64,000 bases of DNA. Source: Strigamia acuminata. Its lineage: Eukaryota; Arthropoda; Chilopoda; Geophilomorpha; Linotaeniidae. The number at the start of each line of letters is the position of its first letter. The first letter of the stretch is position 1. Location: positions 1,987,087-2,051,086 of the forward strand of contig OX442314.1 of the NCBI GenBank assembly GCA_949358305.1. Reading direction: 5' to 3'. This document shows, piece after piece, positions 11,547-21,551 of the stretch. The notes under the pieces were generated by a model, which was not told the DNA's origin, did not search any database, and saw only the letters and a list, made by a program, of their open reading frames with translations. A program made the position numbers and the translations under genes.

Positions 11547-11870
11547 AGTTTAGTATATCTCATCGTTCTAAAATACTAAGTATGTCCTAGGCCTGACCAT
11601 CTAGGAGAGGCCCAGAAAATGAACTACTCATTTACACATTTTCACAACAACTAATTTATTCAAACGTGGTTGCTAACGCAACCACGACAACAATTTAAGA
11701 GTCACCTCTTTACAATAACAATCAAGCATCAATCATACAAGTCAAAACACAACATCACTCCCCAATTTGTAATTACACATCTTTAACAAAATCATGCATT
11801 TTCACATTAATAAATAAAGCCAAAATTTTAACAGTGTAAATTCAAATTAAATAAAACACAAAATTCTCAT
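11547..11870 (-). repeat. Left LTR-like repeat of the outer element
   Basis: Matches 17900 onward: near-identical over the first 107 bp, then diverged, with shared blocks such as gtcaaaacacaacat. It begins close to tagtatatctcatcg. The divergence between the copies indicates an old insertion. Confidence 0.65.
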
Positions 11871-11878
11871 ATTCGACT

Positions 11879-12006
11879 TGGAGTATATTGATTGTAACGC
11901 CATCTAGTGTTCTTGTATTGAGATTATGTATCTGTGTTCGACATTAAAACTTGTCAACTTTGCAACCATCATGGAGTTCACTGCCTCGTGATTTCGGTAT
12001 ATTACA
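11879..12006 (+). repeat. 5' LTR of the young Ty3/gypsy element
   Basis: 128 bp, TG...CA termini, identical to 16130-16257, preceded by the target-site copy CGACT. Confidence 0.95.
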
Positions 12007-12077
12007 ATTGGCGACGAGGTCAAAATTTTGTGTGTGAAAGGTGCATTTTGGACAATTTATTTCAATTTGGATCAACC

Positions 12078-15000
12078 ATGGCTCAATTCATTGGACAGTT
12101 ATCTGAGTATGATGTCAACTCAGACTGGGACATGTATGTGGAGCAATTGGAGCAACTTTTTGAACTGAATGCAATTGAAGACAAGAAAGTGGCTATTTTA
12201 TTGGGAACAATTGGATCACATGGCTACAAAATGCTGAGGGATTTATGTGCACCTGATTTGCCAAAAACCAAGACTTATGATGACTTGGTTACATTAATGC
12301 ATGACCACCAGAAACCGAAACCAATGGTTGCTGCTGAGAGGTTTAGATTCTTTAGAACTACTCAATTGGACACTGAATCAGTAAGTGCATTTGTTATCAA
12401 GTTGAAAGCAGCTGCAGAATTTTGCGAATTTGGACAACAATTGAATGATTATTTACGCGATCAATTTATTAACGGATTGAGATTTGAAAACGTGCAGCGC
12501 CATCTGTTGACGGTGAAGGGACTCACATTTCAAAAAGCAACTGAGACTGCGCTCAGCATGGACACGGCATCAAAGGAAGTGCAGAAGTTTCATTCTAAGA
12601 CTGAAAATAAGGACAATACTGTGCACAAAATTCAGGACAATAAATCGGGGTTTTATAAAAAAGGTAAAACTGATTTTAAAAAGAAATTTTCAAATTCTCA
12701 GGATCACTCATCTGGCCAAAAATCTGATGGAAATAAGCAACGCAGATGCTATGCGTGTGGTTCACCAGATCATTTTCGTGATAAATGCAGATTTAAGGAT
12801 TCTGATTGCCACAACTGTGGTCAGAAAGGACATATTCGCAAATTTTGCCATGTGCGGTCAACATCTCATCAGCTCAATCAGCCAAGCAGGGACAGAGGTG
12901 GAGCATCATCGGGCAAGCAGCCTGCAGCGAATTCCGTGCGTGTTGATGATGATATTTTTGTGCCATTCCACCGTGTTTGCCACGTGCGTGACACCATCGT
13001 GGATCCTGTATTTGTTGACGTGAACATTGAAGGAGTCAATTTAGCCATGGAAGTTGACAGTGGATCTTCACTCACATTAATTGATGAACAATGTTTTAAT
13101 ACTCATTTTTCTAAATTTAAGTTAAATGCTTCTCCAGTTCGCCTGCGTGCGTTCACTGGTGAATTGTTATCACTTTTGGGGGTATTTGGGGTATCAGTGT
13201 TTTTTCAGGGTGCCCATTACTCTGTCCAATTGCATGTTGTTGAGGGAATGAAGGGGTCGTTACTGGGTAGGGATTGGTTGGACACTTTTGGGTTGTTGAA
13301 ATCAATTCGGGGTTTAGTTAGTGAGCCCAAACAAGTGAATGCAGTTGATGGGGTTTTGCCTTCTCCACCACTTGATTTAGCTAGTGCAAAAGTACAACTT
13401 GAGGAAATTTTGGCAAGTCATAAGACTGTTTTTAGTGGGGGTATTGGTCAGTGTAAGGGGGTACAATTGCACATACCTGTTGACAAAAATTTTCAACCAA
13501 TTTTTCTGCCAGCACGTAACCCGCCACTAGCCTTACGAGCTAAAATGGAGGCTGAGATTGATCGTCTTGTTGAAGCAGGGGTTCTGGAACCGGTTCAGCA
13601 TGCCCGGTGGGCTACACCGGTCACTCCAGTGAAAAAATCCGATGGAACAGTTAAATTGGCGGGACTGTATAATTTAACAGTGAACAAGGCACTGCCTAAA
13701 GTGGTTTACCCACTTCCACGTTTTGAGCAAATCACAAGCACACTGGCGGATGGTGAGTATTTTTCAACTTTTGATTTTTCGGATGCGTATAATCAGTGGG
13801 AACTTGATCAGGAGTCACAGGAGGTTATGGTTATCAATACGCATAAGGGTTTATTTTTGGTGAAAAGATTGTTTTATGGGGTTTCGTGTGCGCCCGCATT
13901 GTTTCAACAGTCAATGGAACAGTTGGTCAAACCAGTTGTGAAGACCCAACCTTTTTTGGATGATGTGTGTGCCACTGGTCGCTCAGTTCCTGAGCATCTC
14001 AAGGTAGTTGATCATTTGCTCACAATTTTTGAGGAAAAAAATTTGCGGTTGAATGCAAGGAAATGCAAATTTTTTCAAGATAAGGTTAAATTTTTGGGTC
14101 ATGTGTTTTCAAAGGATGGATATGCGCCGATTCCAGCACGCATTGATGGTCTGGTTAAGGCAGCTACACCGAAGAATGCAGGTGAATTGCATACGTACAT
14201 TGGCATGATAAATTATTATGCTCGGTTTTTGCCGAACTTAGCCACTGTTTTGGAACCACTTTATTATTTGTTGCGACAAGGGGTGGTGTGGCGTTGGGGC
14301 AAGCAACAGGAACAAGCTATTGACGGGGTGAGGAAATTATTGGCTAGTGCCACATTTTTGGTACATTTTGACCCGTCAAAGCAAACGGTTTTGACCGTGG
14401 ATGCATCTCCTTTTGGAGTAGGCGCGCAGTTATCCCAAGAGGATGAATTGGGTCGGAAACAAACAGTTGCCGTTGCGAGTGGTCTTTTGAATGCGGCTCA
14501 GCGCAATTATTCGCAGACAGATCGTGAGGGGTTTGCAATAATCTTTGGAGTTAAGAAATTCCACCATTATTTGTATGGGCACAATTTTATTTTGGAAACC
14601 GACCACAAGCCTTTAGTTTCAATTCTTGGGGATAAGCGCGGATGCAATGAAATTGTGGCGGCTAGATTGCAACGCTGGTGCGTATTTTTAAATGCGTATA
14701 ATTTTCAGATTAGGCACATTGCTGGCAAGAGTAATGTGGTAGCGGATGGGTTGTCACGGCTAGCGATTAATAATGTTGATTTTGATGACTCCGACATTCC
14801 GTTACATGCCGTTTTCCGTGCACAATTAGAATCGATGCCTATTTCTGCGGTTGTAGTTAGGAAACGGACTTTGGAGGATTCTATTTTAGCTAGAGTTTTG
14901 CTTTTAGTGCGTGAGGGGTGGCCCTCGGGAACTATTGAAGTGGATCTTGCGCCTTGGCATCGGGTTAGGAAGCAGTTATCAGGAGAGGACGATTGTTTGT

Positions 15001-16106
15001 TTTACAATGACAGGGTTGTTGTACCTAAGGTGCTACAGAGCAGTATTTTGACAGAGTTACATTCTGGACATCCGGGGGTGGTCAAAATGAAATTATTGGC
15101 CAGGTCAATTTGCTGGTGGCCCCGCATGGATTCAGATATTGAGCGAATGGTCAGGGAGTGTGAATTGTGTCAAATCAATTTACCGGCCCCGGCTCGTGAG
15201 CGTAATGTAGCATGGCCAACGCCTGCAGAGGCATGGGGGCGAATTCATGTAGACTTCGCTGGGCCCTTCTTTGGTCACATGTTTATTTTGTGTGTGGATG
15301 CAAAATCCAAATGGCCGGAAATTGTTATGATGAAGGGTACGACAGCACGTGACACGATTGAGGTATTTGAGGAATGGTTTTCTAGGCATGGTCTACCTTT
15401 GCATGTACATTCAGACTGTGGACCACAGTTCACAAGCGAGGAGTTTGTTCAATTTTTGGCAATGAATGGGGTGCGTCAGTCCCGTTCGCCACCTTACCAT
15501 CCAGCGACGAATGGGGCTGTGGAAGGGTTTGTTGGTACTTTCAAGACAGGAATGAAGAAGTTTATGGCTGAGCATGGAAACATTAAGCGTGCGTTGCGCC
15601 AGTTTTTGTCTAGTTATCGTACCACTCCTCATTGTACTACTTTGGTGACTCCAGATGCGTTATTCAGGGAGAAGGAGATGCGTACGAGGTTACATTTATT
15701 GCGACCTAGGCGAGAGGACGAGTTGTCCACTCCAGTGGTGCGTAGGAAGTTTTCGATTGATGATTTGATTTATGCCAGAGACTACAGAAGTAGTAGTCGA
15801 TGGATTGCGGGAAAAATATTTAAGTTGTTATCACCTGTAACTTATTTAGTTCAATTGCATAATGGGGTATTTTGGAAGCGTCATGCTGATCAATTGCGTG
15901 GCCGAGTTGTACAATCTTTGAATGGTTCTAGTTCTTTTCAAGTTGAGGAGGACTGGGAACCTGGGAATGGAAATTGTGTTGTTGGTTCTGGTAATGAGAG
16001 TTCTGGGGTTGAACAGGATGCTGGAAATGATCCTGTAGTTGCACCTAGGCGATCAACTCGTGTTCGTCGTCCCCCAGCTCATCTCAGAGATTTTATTAGG
16101 GATTAA
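12078..16106 (+). CDS. Ty3/gypsy Gag-Pol polyprotein
   Basis: 1342 aa in one frame from the ATG at 12078 (MAQFIGQLSEYD); the frame stays open upstream to an ATG at 11934, but that lies in the LTR. Domains in order: Gag; two zinc knuckles (CYACGSPDHFRDKC and CHNCGQKGHIRKFC); aspartic protease (EVDSGSSLTLI); reverse transcriptase with FDFSDAYNQWEL and the catalytic FLDD; RNase H (TVDASPFGVGAQL, TDHKPLV); integrase with the HHCC zinc finger (ending CELCQ) and the DDE core (HVDFAGPF, HSDCGPQFTSEEF, E of GAVEGF). Gag and Pol are not separated by a frameshift. The RNase H/integrase type resembles the K02A2.6/Mag-like branch of gypsy elements. All key residues I can identify are present, so the copy looks autonomous. 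Confidence 0.95.
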   Translation: MAQFIGQLSEYDVNSDWDMYVEQLEQLFELNAIEDKKVAILLGTIGSHGYKMLRDLCAPDLPKTKTYDDLVTLMHDHQKPKPMVAAERFRFFRTTQLDTESVSAFVIKLKAAAEFCEFGQQLNDYLRDQFINGLRFENVQRHLLTVKGLTFQKATETALSMDTASKEVQKFHSKTENKDNTVHKIQDNKSGFYKKGKTDFKKKFSNSQDHSSGQKSDGNKQRRCYACGSPDHFRDKCRFKDSDCHNCGQKGHIRKFCHVRSTSHQLNQPSRDRGGASSGKQPAANSVRVDDDIFVPFHRVCHVRDTIVDPVFVDVNIEGVNLAMEVDSGSSLTLIDEQCFNTHFSKFKLNASPVRLRAFTGELLSLLGVFGVSVFFQGAHYSVQLHVVEGMKGSLLGRDWLDTFGLLKSIRGLVSEPKQVNAVDGVLPSPPLDLASAKVQLEEILASHKTVFSGGIGQCKGVQLHIPVDKNFQPIFLPARNPPLALRAKMEAEIDRLVEAGVLEPVQHARWATPVTPVKKSDGTVKLAGLYNLTVNKALPKVVYPLPRFEQITSTLADGEYFSTFDFSDAYNQWELDQESQEVMVINTHKGLFLVKRLFYGVSCAPALFQQSMEQLVKPVVKTQPFLDDVCATGRSVPEHLKVVDHLLTIFEEKNLRLNARKCKFFQDKVKFLGHVFSKDGYAPIPARIDGLVKAATPKNAGELHTYIGMINYYARFLPNLATVLEPLYYLLRQGVVWRWGKQQEQAIDGVRKLLASATFLVHFDPSKQTVLTVDASPFGVGAQLSQEDELGRKQTVAVASGLLNAAQRNYSQTDREGFAIIFGVKKFHHYLYGHNFILETDHKPLVSILGDKRGCNEIVAARLQRWCVFLNAYNFQIRHIAGKSNVVADGLSRLAINNVDFDDSDIPLHAVFRAQLESMPISAVVVRKRTLEDSILARVLLLVREGWPSGTIEVDLAPWHRVRKQLSGEDDCLFYNDRVVVPKVLQSSILTELHSGHPGVVKMKLLARSICWWPRMDSDIERMVRECELCQINLPAPARERNVAWPTPAEAWGRIHVDFAGPFFGHMFILCVDAKSKWPEIVMMKGTTARDTIEVFEEWFSRHGLPLHVHSDCGPQFTSEEFVQFLAMNGVRQSRSPPYHPATNGAVEGFVGTFKTGMKKFMAEHGNIKRALRQFLSSYRTTPHCTTLVTPDALFREKEMRTRLHLLRPRREDELSTPVVRRKFSIDDLIYARDYRSSSRWIAGKIFKLLSPVTYLVQLHNGVFWKRHADQLRGRVVQSLNGSSSFQVEEDWEPGNGNCVVGSGNESSGVEQDAGNDPVVAPRRSTRVRRPPAHLRDFIRD

Positions 16107-16129
16107 GTGTTTGTCTGAGGGGGAAGAGT

Positions 16130-16257
16130 TGGAGTATATTGATTGTAACGCCATCTAGTGTTCTTGTATTGAGATTATGTATCTGTGTTCGACATTAAAA
16201 CTTGTCAACTTTGCAACCATCATGGAGTTCACTGCCTCGTGATTTCGGTATATTACA
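16130..16257 (+). repeat. 3' LTR of the young Ty3/gypsy element
   Basis: Identical to the 5' LTR; followed by the target-site copy CGACT (16258-16262). Confidence 0.95.
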
Positions 16258-17321
16258 CGACTGTTGTGTTCACTCTCAAAATATTTGGGTCCTTTTTTTC
16301 TCTTTTTACTGGTTGAGGTCAAAATTATGTTGGGATCTCTCAGCCTAGCTGGAAGCCATCTGTTTCGCGCCGGACGTCCGCTCGAGGTCGACGGGATCTC
16401 CGGCTGTTCATCAACTTGCAAAGGGGGGGTCGAATCGTCTGTAGAGACGATCTCATCAGACTCCGGAGGTAAGTCGACATCAGGGGCGTCCAGCTCCGGC
16501 TGTGAGTCGACACCAGGGGCTTCCAGCTCACGCTGTGCGTCGACTTCAGGGGCGCCCAGCTCCTGCCGCCGATCCCCGAGGTTCACCCTGAGCGCATCAA
16601 GCGACTCTCTCGCAACGTTGACACGATTCTGCATTAGTTCTGGAGATCTCTCATCCAGACGCTCCAAACACACACTCAAACGTCTTCCATCTAGGATTCT
16701 TTCAACTGCTGTTGGAGGAGGAACCGGGGGAATCATTTCATCCTCCAAATCCAACAACATGCAACGTGCTATGTCTGCAATGAAAAATTGATTAGCAACG
16801 TCAACTTGTTCAACAGCGAGTTCTCCCGATGACGAGGAAGAAGGCAACTCAGGCATCGCTGGCGTTTCCATGAGCATCCACTGCTCATCTGCAGGCGTAG
16901 ACACCACCAACTCCGGTGCAACTCGTTCTTTAATCGGTGAGATGCTCCTCAACGGCTCACTTGTCACCACACGATCAGGAACCACCACACTCCTCACACG
17001 AGCCCTGAGTTGATTTACATGGCGCACATGCTTGAGTCCAGTTTCAATGTCCATTACTTCATACAATACTGTCCCTTTCTTGCCCAAGACGTCAGCGGCC
17101 CACCAAACTTTTGTGGCATCTGCATCCGCCATTTTAGAGGCAGAAACCACACAATCCACCTTGATCGCCGCAGATTGCAGATGCGTACAAAAGTGGCGTG
17201 CAAGAAAACGATGCGCAGGGGACAAACCATTCCTTCCCCCCACGCATGAATGATGGGCAAACAACACTCTGTGGCCCAATACCATTCTTGGAGCCGCCAT
17301 GTTGAAAAAATGTTGCAACAA
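16258..17321 (-). pseudogene. Polyprotein tail of the outer gypsy-like element, interrupted
   Basis: A minus-strand ORF of about 350 codons begins at 17321. Its middle part resembles the C-terminal end of gypsy integrases (GTVLYEVMDIETGLKHVRHV, then NQLRAR) and its end resembles the Arg/Pro-rich finish of such polyproteins (RPARNRWLPARLRDP). Between them is a low-complexity acidic stretch with repeated APxVDxQxELxAP units. The catalytic part of integrase and all upstream domains are missing. At 16258 the frame runs into the inner element, so the original stop lies beyond it near 11870. Confidence 0.65.
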
Positions 17322-17899
17322 AAAAAATAAAGAAACAAGTAGCCGAATTGAATTGAAAAACTAATTCAACTATACTGACCACACCAGGGCACACTGCAGG
17401 CGATGCTCCTTGCACCAAAACAGCACCCGAATGTCGACCACACAACAACGACTGTCCTCCTTGCTACTCGCAAGAAAACGTCCCACAACTGACCCAGCCA
17501 GAGTCAGCTATGTGTGAACTACTTGTCCACACACACACGATGGGTAGTTGAACTCCAGTCGAGTCACACGGCGTCGAAAACTCACTTCGGCGCCTCGAAG
17601 AATGATCGCAAATATGTCACACTCACGTCGCAACATCGGCAAAAGTCCAAACGCCAACGAATTACCGCTGCTCACGGATAATTAACAGCTCTACTCACCA
17701 GTTCAGGCAAATGAAAACTCGAAACCAGCGCTTGTCTACTCGGCACAGCACTTTGGAACGTCCAATGTTCCAATCTTGTCAAAACGAACGTCCAACGTTC
17801 GAAACTTGTTAAAACAGGAAGGTTGTTTACTTTTAATTTTCTTTCTTTAATTCGTGCGCTTCTCACGCATGCACGTCGTCTCCTTGATCGACTGCGCCA
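17322..17899. other. Interior of the outer element, nothing coding recognised
   Basis: No convincing ORF. By position on the minus strand it is the leader or 5' internal part of the outer element, between its 5' LTR-like repeat and the polyprotein remnant. Confidence 0.4.
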
Positions 17900-18250
17900 A
17901 TTTAGTATATCTCATCGTTCTAAAATACTAAGTATGTCCTAGGCCTGACCATCTAGGAGAGGCCCAGAAAATGAACTACTCATTTACACATTTTCACAAC
18001 AACTGAACTTTTTATTCCACCTTGGTTGCTAACCCAACCGAGGCAACAATGCATACATTTATTGTTGCCATAACAATTATTACATCTAATATGCAAGTCA
18101 AAACACAACATGTAGTGTTTACAGTAATCCAAATTGTGATACTATACAACGAGACTGAACAATCATACAACACTCTTTGCAGTAAACAGGATTTAAATAA
18201 AATTATTGAATTGAAAAGTAAACAAATAACACGCCATCATTTATTTCAAT
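17900..18250 (-). repeat. Right LTR-like repeat of the outer element
   Basis: Direct copy of 11547 onward (tagtatatctcatcg...cacaacaact nearly identical, later part diverged). Confidence 0.65.
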
Positions 18251-18530
18251 TAAATCCCACTCGTAAACAGTTATTCCTTTGAACAAATCCAAATAATCCA
18301 CATCCAAATCCACAATCCAAATAATCCATATTCAAGGTTACAACTTGGCATCACTTGCAACAACTCGACGATCGAGCTCGGTCGAATTAACGGCCAACGT
18401 GAACTGATAAATGCTTCAGACTCGCAAAACCAGTTCAAAGACTAAATGAGTTTCGTACACCAGCTTAACGAGCTAACTCCTGTGCCTTGTAACTGCAACA
18501 CAATCATTGCAAGAGAAGAGAGGCGCGTCA

Positions 18531-18920
18531 ATTACGTACAATTTTGACCGATTGCGGATAGAATTTAATCCGTGCACTTTACGCCGTGCAGGGATAAATT
18601 TTGCAACAGTTTGAGTAGGGATTGCGAACGAATTTCTTCATGTAATGGATCAACGTGTAGACCTACAAGGTTTTTACAAACGTGGCCTATTTTGTCCAAT
18701 GAAACATCCATGGGGAGATCAATCCTGTGCAAACTCTGGAGTGAATCGGTGCCGGAATGAAGGAATCAGCTCCGAGTCTGGAAATGCGAAGTCCGTTGAA
18801 GAAGTTGATGTGGAAAGAGTGCGTCAATTTGGGAGATTCCGCTTGTGCGTCAATCAAAAGTTATGCGAAAAATCACAACTTGGATTTGAAGGTTGCTTTA
18901 ATTTCCGATAATTCCCTTTA
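18531..18920. pseudogene. Rearranged fragments of the LRR gene
   Basis: Positions about 18531-18770 match 10945-11170 in the same orientation (that is, the gene's minus strand). Positions 18780-18920 match the gene's last 140 bp (10241-10380) but in the opposite orientation, sharing runs such as tgatgtggaaagagtgcgtc. The two pieces are therefore inverted with respect to each other, and neither keeps a long ORF. This is a broken, inverted copy of the neighbouring gene. Confidence 0.75.
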
Positions 18921-19094
18921 TTAATAAACTTTTTTAACAAACCCTACTTTTTTTCACATTTGTCTACAAATGCATAAACATCAGTAAAACTAATTATTAT
19001 GCCTAATTATCTGATGCTGTGATTTTCCATATCACATCAGAGAAAATCCAAGGAAAAGCGGTTCACGATATTTTTTTCAGCCAAAAAATCTTTG

Positions 19095-19225
19095 GGATTA
19101 GATTTTATACAAAATGGCGCTCCAGGATAAACTAATTAATTTCATTTCCTTTTAAATTTTTTCCAGCAATTTTATTTATTTATCTCGCAATTTATTCTGT
19201 TTATTTTATATTTGATGATATCTGT
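19095..19225 (+). repeat. Diverged copy of 9855-9965
   Basis: Shared blocks include attttatacaaaatg, ttccttttaaa, and caattttatttatttatctc. Same orientation as the copy beside the LRR gene, so the flank was duplicated as well. Confidence 0.7.
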
Positions 19226-19353
19226 CGTGAGATTTTTTGTTGGAAACAATTTGACTTTGAGAAATGTTTGTTGTACGTCGCCAACCTCTCGATAGATCAT
19301 TTAATCACGGACATTTTTTGAGAAATTCTATGGCTGTCCACTTAGAACTACTG

Positions 19354-19508
19354 CAGTGCTGGACTGGCCCGGCGGGCTACCGGGAGTTTCCCGGTGGCCC
19401 GTGGCCGCTGTGGCCTGTTCCGGCCCGCTGTAACCTGTCCCGCCTTCATTATTTGTGGCCCGGACACCCAGATTTCCCGGCCATAAATTTGATCCCAGTC
19501 CAGCCCTG
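19354..19508. mobile_element. hAT-type MITE
   Basis: 155 bp with terminal inverted repeats CAGTGCTGGACTGG / CCAGTCCAGCCCTG and a perfect 8-bp target duplication AACTACTG (19346-19353 and 19509-19516). The 8-bp duplication and the CAG...CTG ends are typical of hAT elements. It is GC-rich, has no transposase and is non-autonomous. Confidence 0.9.
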
Positions 19509-19652
19509 AACTACTGTAGTCTCTCTCCCATGTTTTCTCGGCTCTGATTGGCATTATCCTTCACTCGATTAGTTAGCTCTATTTGCATCCTTTTCCGGTG
19601 GAAAAGGCGCCTAATACGAACACTCGTCAGCTGTCGCTCAATAAGTTTAGTC

Positions 19653-20695
19653 ATGGCGAAGTCGTCGAATGATAAAACGAATTCAGAATCGTGTCTAATT
19701 TCATACACGAAATACCCATGGGCAGATGGTCGCGAATTTGCAGTGGATAAAATAATTAGCTTAGATGAGGATGTGGTATAAACTAATTTCTTAATAATTA
19801 GTTTTATTTTAAAAGAATTATTTAATCGAGTTGTTTCCGCAGTTCACCATTGGTTGGGCCCCGAATGCCGATTGTTCACTCGATTCGCCGATACTGTCGC
19901 GCATACATTCAGTTTTCACCAAATGGAACGGCGTGTGGCACGTTAAGGATAATAATGTACGAAATAATGAATTTACGATGAGAATTGTTTAATGAGTTCA
20001 TTTTTTAATAATTCACAGAGTGAAAACGGAGTTTATGTTAACGGCGTAAAATTGGTAGCGCGCGAGCAGACGCCATTGCAAGATGGCTGCTCGGTTTGTT
20101 TTGGCGAGAAAACACCGGACGAAGAATTATTTTTCACTTTCACCGAAAACAAAGGTTTCTCTGGCGGCGACAAGTTGAAGAAAGAAAACGAGAGATTGGA
20201 AAAGGAAGTCGAGCACTTCCGGAATGAATTATTGCAACGAGAGAGGAAAGCGGAAGAAAATCTGCACGAGAAGCAAATTGAATTCGAATTAATGGCAAGA
20301 AAAAAAAGAAAATACAAAAGTCAGAGCGAACTCCTGACGAAACTCAGCTCGGTGCTCGAAAGCGAACTCGAGTGCTGGATTTGTTCGGAAATGATAATCA
20401 AGGTGACTTTCATTTTTGATTTTGATTTTTAATTATATTTAATTTAACGTTGCAGGCTGTCGTGTTGAATTGTTCGCATTCGTTCTGCTCGTACTGCGTC
20501 AGCGAATGGAAGAGAAAAAAGCCTAAATGTCCGCTTTGTCGTACGAAGATCACGAGTGAAACTCCGTCGCAAGTTTTGAACTCAATAATCGATAATGTGG
20601 TGGAGACGTGGTCCAGCGAATTGAAAAGCCAGCGTGAGCAGTTGTTGCAAACTAGATTGGTCCATCAAAATCGTGCAGTTGAAGATGAAGATTAA
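19653..20695 (+). CDS. RNF8: RNF8-like E3 ubiquitin ligase (FHA + coiled coil + RING)
   Basis: Four exons (19653-19775, 19843-19956, 20019-20402, 20456-20695) give 861 nt, or 286 aa. Residues about 15-110 form an FHA domain (FTIGW, ILSRIH.VF, SENGVYVNG), which in RNF8 reads phosphothreonine at DNA breaks. Residues about 120-195 are a Lys/Glu-rich coiled coil. The RING starts at CWIC (exon 3) and continues NCSHSFCSYC ... KCPLC (exon 4). The domain order and the NCxHSFCSYC motif are those of RNF8, which ubiquitinates histone H1/H2A at damage sites and is shorter here than in vertebrates (about 485 aa). Start: first ATG before the FHA domain. Very good match; CHFR is a less likely alternative because of the missing Cys-rich tail. 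Confidence 0.9.
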
Positions 20696-21551
20696 AATGA
20701 AGATGAATACCAATACTTAGAGTTGGGGCTCGTGAGATATGATTGTTTCGATGAGAATTGAAGAGAAAAAAATCTTTTGTTTTAATCATTTTATCAAATT
20801 CTATTTATTTTTTTCTAACTTGACATAACCAGTATGTAGAATGAATATTTTTTTGTCACTCAAAATGTGATAAATAAAGTGTTCTCACATTTATAACTTG
20901 TAAGTGAAGTCTGTATGTCGAATCTGGAACTATTTTAACACAATTCTACATTTTGTTTCGCTGTTTTAATTGTATAATTTGAGGTCAATTAAAAGTTCTC
21001 AAGTTTGCATTTAAAGTTTCTTAGAATGCATAATTAATCAAGAAAGTTAACAGCATTAAGTATCAATTTCTTACACAGAAAAGCAACTGTAAATTTTTCT
21101 TGTCCGACGAAAACTCATTAACGATTCTAAAGATGCAAAAGGAATAAAAGGAAAGATTCTTCTTGCCATTCGCAAATTGAATGCACCTAATATGTCTAAC
21201 TTATCTACCGGTATCTATATGTTGGACACACGCTGACTATACTAAATATTTGAAAAACAACGCCATCTATTGGACGTAAAAGCAACACACGATTCCATTT
21301 CAACGGGATTTATTTCCAAAAATTTCAGCCAAAAATTCAGAAGTAATTTTTCCTAGGCTCTTTATTACAACGCCCCGCGCACTAACGTCACCTTTTGAAC
21401 CCATCAGTTTGAAAAAAATACGGAAATAATTGCAGCTTTAATTTGCAATTGTAATACACACATTTTAATCATCATTATTAATAATAATAATAAATTAGAA
21501 AAATGGAAAAGAAATGACATAAACTCGTTATCGGAATGTCTTTTTTGCGAG
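20696..21551. other. Intergenic; contains a partial Helentron-like copy
   Basis: Polyadenylation-type aataaa near 20874. Around 21225-21320 the sequence ctaaatatttgaaaaac, gccatctattgg and acgggatttatttcc matches the element at 22.2-22.6 kb, so a fragment of that family lies here. Confidence 0.6.

Larger units (their letters stand above)
11879..16257 (+). mobile_element. Young full-length Ty3/gypsy retrotransposon
   Basis: A 4379-bp element bounded by two 128-bp LTRs (11879-12006, 16130-16257) that read identically base for base. The LTRs begin TGGAG and end TTACA. The 5-bp target duplication CGACT is present at 11874-11878 and 16258-16262. A candidate primer-binding site (ttggcgacgaggtc) follows the left LTR, and a purine-rich tract (gagggggaagagt, 16117-16129) precedes the right one. 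One polyprotein ORF fills the interior. Identical LTRs and intact ORF mean a recent insertion. No envelope gene is present. Confidence 0.95.
11547..18250 (-). mobile_element. Old, internally deleted Ty3/gypsy-like LTR element (outer element)
   Basis: Two direct repeats share at least 104 bp almost exactly (about 11547-11653 and 17900-18005) and then continue, diverged, for roughly 200 bp more; I read them as LTRs. Between them, on the minus strand, is the tail of a gypsy-type polyprotein. Gag, protease and reverse transcriptase are absent, so this is a deletion derivative. A complete plus-strand element was later inserted at 11879-16257, cutting the tail just before its stop codon. The outer 3' boundary near 18250 is approximate. 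Confidence 0.65.
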
